64,000 bases of DNA, taken from NCBI RefSeq assembly GCF_026891095.1, contig NZ_JAPTNL010000012.1, forward strand, positions 1 to 64,000. The letters are read 5' to 3'. Under the pieces are notes generated by a model. It did no database searches and was not told the origin of the DNA. It was given only the letters and a program-made list of their open reading frames with translations. The DNA comes from Roseovarius salincola (GTDB lineage Bacteria > Pseudomonadota > Alphaproteobacteria > Rhodobacterales > Rhodobacteraceae). The position numbers and the translations under genes are program-made. Below, piece by piece: positions 59,226 through 64,000 of this stretch. Numbering within the stretch: the stretch's first letter is position 1; each line of letters opens with the position of its first letter.

Positions 59226-60596
59226 TCAGTAGGAATATTCGGAATAAATCCGGCTTAGATCGCCCTGCCAATCGCCATGGTAATGCGCCAACAGCTCGTC
59301 GGCGGGTGCCTGCCCGCTTTCGACGCTTTCCTTCAGCGTATTGAGGAAATGGGTCTCGTCCGGGATCATCCCGTCCGCCCCGCTGCACCCCCGCGCCTTC
59401 AGCCCGGCCTCCGACAGCGCCAGCACCTCGCGCGCCAGCTCATGCATGTCGATGCCGTTGACCCTGGCCTGCAAGGCATCCTTGCCCGCCGCCACCCGCA
59501 GCGCATCGCGGGTTTCGGCATCCCAGTGCTTGACCAGGTCCCAGGCCGCATCGAGCGCGGACTGGTCATACATCAGCCCCACCCAGAACGCGGGCAGCGC
59601 GCAGAGCCGCCGCCATGGCCCGCCATCGGCGCCACGCATCTCGATGAATTTCTTGATCCGAGCTTCCGGGAAGATGGTGGTCAGGTGGTCGGCCCAGTCC
59701 GACAGGGTCGGTTTTTCCCCCGGCAACGCGGGCAGCTTGCCCTTCAGGAAGTCGCGGAAGGATTGTCCGAGCGCGTCGATATAGACCCCGTCGCGATAGA
59801 CGAAATACATCGGCACATCGAGCGCGTATTCGACCCAGGCCTCGAATCCGAAGCCCTCGTCGAAGACGAAGGGCAACATGCCGGTGCGGTCGGGGTCCAG
59901 ATCGCGCCAGACCCGCGCGCGCCATGACTTGAAGCCGGTCGGCTTGCCCTCGAAAAAGGGTGAATTGGCGAACAGCGCGGTGGCCACCGGCTGCAACGCC
60001 AGTGCCACGCGCATTTTCTGAACCATGTCCGCTTCCGAGCCGAAATCCAGGTTCACCTGCACAGTGCAGGTGCGATACATCATGGATTTGCCCATGGTGC
60101 CGACGCGATCCATGTAATCGGTCATCAGCTTGTAGCGGCCCTTGGGCATGCGGGGCATCGCCTCGTGTTCCCAGACCGGCGCCGCACCCAGCCCGATAAA
60201 GCCGACGCCGACCTTGTCGGCAATATCCTTCACGTCGCGCAGATGGGCGTTCACCTCGTCGCAGGTCTCGTGGATCGACTCGAGAGGCGCGCCGCTCAGT
60301 TCCAGTTGCCCGCCCGGTTCAAGGCTGACATTGGCACCCTCCTTGGTGAGGCCGATCAGCTTGCCCGCCTCTTCCAGCGGCGCCCAGCCATGCCGGTCGC
60401 GCAGGCCCTCCAGTACAGCAAGAACGCTGCGCTCGCCCTCGTAGGGGATGGGTTTGAGCGTGTCCTTGCAATAGCCGAATTTCTCGTGCTCGGTGCCGAT
60501 GCGCCAGTCCTCGGGCGGTTTGCAGCCGCTTTCGAGGTATTCCGCGAGCTGTTCATGCCGCTCGATGGGCCCGCCGCCTGATTGGGGTATGGACAT
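59226..60596 (-). CDS. gshA: Glutamate–cysteine ligase, plant-type
   Basis: A 456-aa enzyme for the first step of glutathione synthesis. The plant/alphaproteobacterial class (GCS2) is shown by WRIGTEHEKFGYCKD, LEPGGQLELSGAP and the final IYSEYSY. Length matches. No gshB is in the window. It lies downstream of the rsmE–membrane-protein pair on the same strand. Confidence 0.95.
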   Translation of the reverse strand: MSIPQSGGGPIERHEQLAEYLESGCKPPEDWRIGTEHEKFGYCKDTLKPIPYEGERSVLAVLEGLRDRHGWAPLEEAGKLIGLTKEGANVSLEPGGQLELSGAPLESIHETCDEVNAHLRDVKDIADKVGVGFIGLGAAPVWEHEAMPRMPKGRYKLMTDYMDRVGTMGKSMMYRTCTVQVNLDFGSEADMVQKMRVALALQPVATALFANSPFFEGKPTGFKSWRARVWRDLDPDRTGMLPFVFDEGFGFEAWVEYALDVPMYFVYRDGVYIDALGQSFRDFLKGKLPALPGEKPTLSDWADHLTTIFPEARIKKFIEMRGADGGPWRRLCALPAFWVGLMYDQSALDAAWDLVKHWDAETRDALRVAAGKDALQARVNGIDMHELAREVLALSEAGLKARGCSGADGMIPDETHFLNTLKESVESGQAPADELLAHYHGDWQGDLSRIYSEYSY

Positions 60597-60647
60597 GAAC
60601 GTTCTCCTGCCTTGCGCGCGTCAATGGCTGCCACAAGTGGCCCTATT

Positions 60648-61172
60648 TCACCGGGGTGTCAATGCGGGCCGGCTGTCCGTTTTGTGCCAGATCACGACAG
60701 GGTCATCGCCTGGGCGGCGCATCAGCGCCAGCATCCGTTCGGTGCGGATTCCGGGCAGCGTCGCGAAGGCGTCGAACAGATCGTCCGCGCCCCGTGCGCT
60801 GAGCGGGATCGCCAGATCGGCCTGCCCGGGCTGGCTGATCGTCCAGTGCGGCGGCCTGCCGGTCGGGTCGAGGCAGATCCGGGTGATTTCGCCAAGCGCC
60901 ACCGCGCCGCCGGTCAACGGCCCGAAATAGACGATCCGACCTTCATCCACGCTGACCACGCCCGGCCCGTCGCGATCACCGCGAAAACGCCCGCGTTGAA
61001 TGCCACTGACGATCAGCACGGCGGCGATCGCGCAGACGGCATAGCCCAGCCAATGCAACAGCCCCGTCGTGCCCAGCATCCACCAGAGGCCAAGGCAGAG
61101 TACGCCGATCCCGGTGATGACCTCGCGCCAGCGCCGGATCGCGGCGATGGCCTCGGGGCGAACGAAACTCAT
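60648..61172 (-). CDS. Small membrane protein, unknown function
   Basis: A 174-aa protein with two N-terminal helices (REVITGIGVLCLGLWWML and WLGYAVCAIAAVLIVSG) and a soluble C-terminal domain. The start at 61172 (MSFVRPEAIA) overlaps the rsmE stop (ATGA), so it is co-translated with rsmE. I do not know a function for it. Confidence 0.75.
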   Translation of the reverse strand: MSFVRPEAIAAIRRWREVITGIGVLCLGLWWMLGTTGLLHWLGYAVCAIAAVLIVSGIQRGRFRGDRDGPGVVSVDEGRIVYFGPLTGGAVALGEITRICLDPTGRPPHWTISQPGQADLAIPLSARGADDLFDAFATLPGIRTERMLALMRRPGDDPVVIWHKTDSRPALTPR

Positions 61173-61894
61173 GTCCAGTCTCCAAGCGCCAACTGCCAAA
61201 GTGTCATCGCGGCGACGGCGGCGGTATCGGCGCGCAGGATACGCGGGCCGAGGCTGACGGGATGGGCGAAGGGCAGGGCATTGAGCCGGTCGCGCTCAGA
61301 GGGTGAAAAGCCGCCCTCCGGCCCGATCAGGATCGCCCATTTGTCACCTGTCGTATCGCTGAGCGATGCGGCTGTCCCGGCCAGCGCCTCATCGCAGAAC
61401 ATCAGCTGCCTGTCATCGGGCCAGTCCGACAACAGGCGATCCAACTTTTGCAGGTTGCAGACCTCGGGCACATAGGTGCCGCCGCATTGTTCGGCGGCTT
61501 CGACGGCATGGGCCTGAAGGCGATCCCGCCGGATACGTTCGGAATTGGTGAAATCCGCCTGAACGGGCAGGATCCGCGCCGCGCCCATCTCGGCGGCCTT
61601 TTCGACGATGAAATCGGTGCGGGCCTTCTTGATTGGCGAGAACAGCAGCCAGAGATCCGGCGGCATCCGCTGCGGCCCCGATTGCGAAACGCACGCCAGC
61701 GAACCTGCGCGTTTGCCCGCCTCGGCTACGGTGGCAAGCCATTCGCCATCGCGCCCGTTGAACAGCAGCACCGCATCGCCTGCACCGCGCCGCATCACCC
61801 CGAAGAGATAATGCGCCTGGTCGCGATCCAGAGGAACCGTTTGCCCTTCCCCCAAGGGGTGATCTACAAAAAGCCTGATCTTCACATCCGTCAT
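61169..61894 (-). CDS. rsmE: 16S rRNA (uracil-1498-N3)-methyltransferase
   Basis: A 241-aa SPOUT-class methyltransferase that modifies U1498 of 16S rRNA. The cofactor knot is visible in LIGPEGGFSPSERD and LGPRILRADTAAVA. An N-terminal RNA-binding PUA-like domain precedes it. It is divergent from ubiA with an 11-base gap. Confidence 0.94.
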   Translation of the reverse strand: MTDVKIRLFVDHPLGEGQTVPLDRDQAHYLFGVMRRGAGDAVLLFNGRDGEWLATVAEAGKRAGSLACVSQSGPQRMPPDLWLLFSPIKKARTDFIVEKAAEMGAARILPVQADFTNSERIRRDRLQAHAVEAAEQCGGTYVPEVCNLQKLDRLLSDWPDDRQLMFCDEALAGTAASLSDTTGDKWAILIGPEGGFSPSERDRLNALPFAHPVSLGPRILRADTAAVAAMTLWQLALGDWT

Positions 61895-61905
61895 GAGGGC
61901 ACCAT

Positions 61906-62871
61906 ATGACCGGCAAGAACCAGACGCCAGAGGCCTCGGCTCCGGTGGCCGACGCGGTCACCGGCAATTGGGTGGACCGTCTGGCGCCGCCGCGCTCAAG
62001 GCCCTATCTGCGGCTGGCGCGGGCCGACCGGCCGATCGGCACATGGCTGCTGTTGCTGCCCTGCTGGTGGGGGCTTTTGCTGGGGATGCTGCATGACGGG
62101 CGCGCCGGCTGGCACGATCTGTGGATATTCGCGGGCTGCGGCATCGGCGCGTGGCTGATGCGCGGGGCCGGGTGTACCTGGAACGACATCACCGACCGCC
62201 ATATCGACGGCAGTGTGGCGCGCACCGCGCAAAGGCCGATTCCGTCGGGGCAGGTGAGCGTGAAACAGGCGCTGGCCTGGCTGGTGGCGCAGGCGCTGGT
62301 GGCGCTGTGCATCCTGTTGACCTTCAACGTGGCGGCGATCGCGCTAGGGGTGCTGGCGCTGGTGCCGGTGGCGATCTATCCCTTTGCCAAGCGGTTCACC
62401 TGGTGGCCGCAGGTCTTCCTTGGTCTGGCATTCAACTGGGGCGCGCTTCTGGCCTGGACGGCGCATACCGGGCGGCTGGAATGGCCGGCGGTGATTCTGT
62501 ACCTCGGGGGGATCGCATGGACGCTCTTCTACGACACGATCTATGCCCATCAGGACAAGGAGGACGACGCGCTGATCGGGGTGAAATCCACCGCGCGGCT
62601 GTTTGGCGCACGCACCCCGAAATGGCTGTTGGTGTTCCTGATCCTGAGCGTCGCCCTGCAATCGCTTGCGGTGATCATGGCGGCGGTGGGGGACAGCTCC
62701 CCGGCGCTCCTGATGGCGTTGCTCGGTCCCTGGGCCATGGGCTGGCACATGCAGTGGCAGATGCGCAGGCTGGACCTGGACGACAACGACCGGTTGCTGA
62801 TGCTGTTTCGCTCGAACCGCGATGCGGGTCTTCTGCCCTTGCCGTTTTTCGCCGTCGCGCTGGTGCTGTGA
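61906..62871 (+). CDS. ubiA: 4-hydroxybenzoate polyprenyltransferase
   Basis: A 321-aa membrane enzyme that prenylates 4-hydroxybenzoate in ubiquinone synthesis. The two aspartate-rich Mg-prenyl sites are NDITDRHIDG (about residue 90) and DTIYAHQDKEDD (about residue 210). Several helices and normal length. The start at 61906 is next to the divergent rsmE start. Confidence 0.95.
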   Translation: MTGKNQTPEASAPVADAVTGNWVDRLAPPRSRPYLRLARADRPIGTWLLLLPCWWGLLLGMLHDGRAGWHDLWIFAGCGIGAWLMRGAGCTWNDITDRHIDGSVARTAQRPIPSGQVSVKQALAWLVAQALVALCILLTFNVAAIALGVLALVPVAIYPFAKRFTWWPQVFLGLAFNWGALLAWTAHTGRLEWPAVILYLGGIAWTLFYDTIYAHQDKEDDALIGVKSTARLFGARTPKWLLVFLILSVALQSLAVIMAAVGDSSPALLMALLGPWAMGWHMQWQMRRLDLDDNDRLLMLFRSNRDAGLLPLPFFAVALVL

Positions 62872-62934
62872 TTGCACTCGTTGCCGGCAGGGCCTAAACA
62901 CGGGCGAGACAACAACTTGCGGGCTCCGAACAGC

Positions 62935-64000
62935 ATGCGCCTGTCTTCGATCTTCACCATCGCCGCGACATTCCTGGCCGCAGCCGTGTTCTGCCTACTG
63001 ATTGCGCGTCTCGCCGTGACCGTGATCGAGGACAGTTCGCGCGCCTCGGTGCGCCAGGAACTGGATATGAACGGCATGACCTGGACCCAGGTCGATGCCG
63101 ACGGGCTGCAGATTTTCCTGGGCGGCACCGCCCCCACCGAGGCGATGCGCTTCAAGGCGCTGTCGCTGGCCGGGCGAATGGTGGACGCGGCGCGGGTCAT
63201 GGACCAGATGCTGGTCGAGGACACCAAGGGCATCGCCCCGCCACGATTCTCGATCGAGATCCTGCGCAATGACAGCGGCACGTCGCTGATCGGGCTGGTG
63301 CCGGCCTCGAGCGACCGTGACGCGCTGATAGAGGATATCGCCGACGCCACCGGCGACGGCGAGGCGACGGATCTTCTGGAATCAGCGGATTACCCCCATT
63401 CCGAGAGCTGGGATGCGGCACTGGATTTTGCGGTGAAGTCGCTTGAATTGCTTCCGCGGGCCAAGATCTCGGTCGATGCGGAGAGCGTCCTGATCAAGGC
63501 GATGGTGGACAGCCCCGAGGCGAAACGGCGGCTTGAGGTCGAACTGGCGCGCAACGCGCCCGAGGATTTGCGCCTGACGCTGGATATATCGGCGCCGCGA
63601 CCGGTGGTCACGCCCTTCACGCTGCGCTTCCTGATCGAGGATGGCGAAGCCCGGTTCGATGCCTGTTCAGCCGATACCGAAGCGGCGCGCGAACGAATCC
63701 TGAGCGCCGCCGGCCGCGCGGGCCTCAGCCGCAAGGCCGATTGCACGCTTGCCCTTGGCGTGCCCTCTCCCAGATGGGGCGCAGCGGCCGAGATGGCAAT
63801 CGACGCGCTGGCCGAACTGGGCGGCGGGAGCCTCACCTTTTCGGATGCGGATATTTCGATGGTTGCCCTCGAAGGCACATCGGAGAGCACCTTTGACGAT
63901 GTGATCGGGCGGCTTGAAACGTCGCTGCCCGATGTCTTCGCGCTGCACGCGGTACTGCCCCGGCCCGAGGATGCCAGCGCCCCCGTCGCGCCGGAATTCG
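62935..64000 (+). CDS. OmpA/BON-type envelope protein, 3' end outside window
   Basis: An open frame from ATG 62935 runs off the window end without a stop (355 codons seen). It begins with a membrane helix or signal (SIFTIAATFLAAAVFCLL). Repeats of a BON-like domain follow: LDMNGMTWTQVDADGLQIFL near residue 43 and later similar units. The layout fits OmpA-family proteins with BON repeats that precede a peptidoglycan-binding C-terminus, which would lie outside. Confidence 0.75.
   Translation, partial: MRLSSIFTIAATFLAAAVFCLLIARLAVTVIEDSSRASVRQELDMNGMTWTQVDADGLQIFLGGTAPTEAMRFKALSLAGRMVDAARVMDQMLVEDTKGIAPPRFSIEILRNDSGTSLIGLVPASSDRDALIEDIADATGDGEATDLLESADYPHSESWDAALDFAVKSLELLPRAKISVDAESVLIKAMVDSPEAKRRLEVELARNAPEDLRLTLDISAPRPVVTPFTLRFLIEDGEARFDACSADTEAARERILSAAGRAGLSRKADCTLALGVPSPRWGAAAEMAIDALAELGGGSLTFSDADISMVALEGTSESTFDDVIGRLETSLPDVFALHAVLPRPEDASAPVAPEF

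Overview
The window looks like a chromosomal segment of a high-G+C alphaproteobacterium of the Rhodobacteraceae (roseobacter group). This rests on the overall gene repertoire, on conserved blocks such as pyrB–pyrC'–plsY and ubiA/rsmE/gshA, and on the style of several proteins (a plant-type GshA, a PyrC lacking its metal ligands, a type-4-like uracil-DNA glycosylase without most Fe–S cysteines). The genus cannot be fixed from the sequence alone.

Layout. 1–605: edge of an IS256-type element and non-coding DNA with a 145-bp inverted-repeat unit. 606–10993: a LysR regulator diverging from a ten-gene operon for import and breakdown of a polyamine-like compound (ABC transporter, aminotransferase, beta-keto acid cleavage enzyme, GNAT, acetylpolyamine deacetylase-like protein, DauA-like oxidase, RidA). 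11118–15183: lldD, trpA, a periplasmic protein and ychF. 15293–15382: tRNA-Ser(GCU). 16004–20060: a phaC, fabI-like and MaoC–Pta operon that ends in a decayed ackA. 20084–25754: a DeoR-type regulator, UgpBAEC-like ABC transporter and metallophosphoesterase operon, with a pair of palindromic operators at its promoter.

25916–43560 is an accessory island. It starts with an IS1111-type IS110 element, then carries a two-gene nuclease/helicase cassette: an HNH endonuclease with a possible DNA-reading N-terminal domain, and a 1749-aa protein joining a DEDD-type exonuclease, a RecQ helicase and a UvrD helicase. A deleted IS21 remnant follows. Next come many small genes: secreted proteins, a Crp/Fnr regulator, an NTF2-like protein, a pair of related 'PFT-PG' proteins, a seven-repeat cysteine protein, two transglutaminases and a zinc ribbon. 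A phage-integrase fragment closes the island. The nuclease/helicase cassette is the best candidate for an undescribed system, probably anti-phage or anti-plasmid defence.

43611–64000 returns to core-like genome: an MFS transporter; a BMP-type nucleoside/base ABC transporter with a cytosine deaminase-like enzyme; yqgE; a DsbD N-domain protein; moaB; a LysE exporter; a metallophosphoesterase; a uracil-DNA glycosylase; pyrB, two small membrane proteins, pyrC' and plsY; gshA, a membrane protein and rsmE on the minus strand; ubiA; and an OmpA/BON-type protein cut by the window end.

Two of the three ABC operons carry a strong hairpin just after the binding-protein gene, which probably sets the excess of binding protein over the rest of the transporter.
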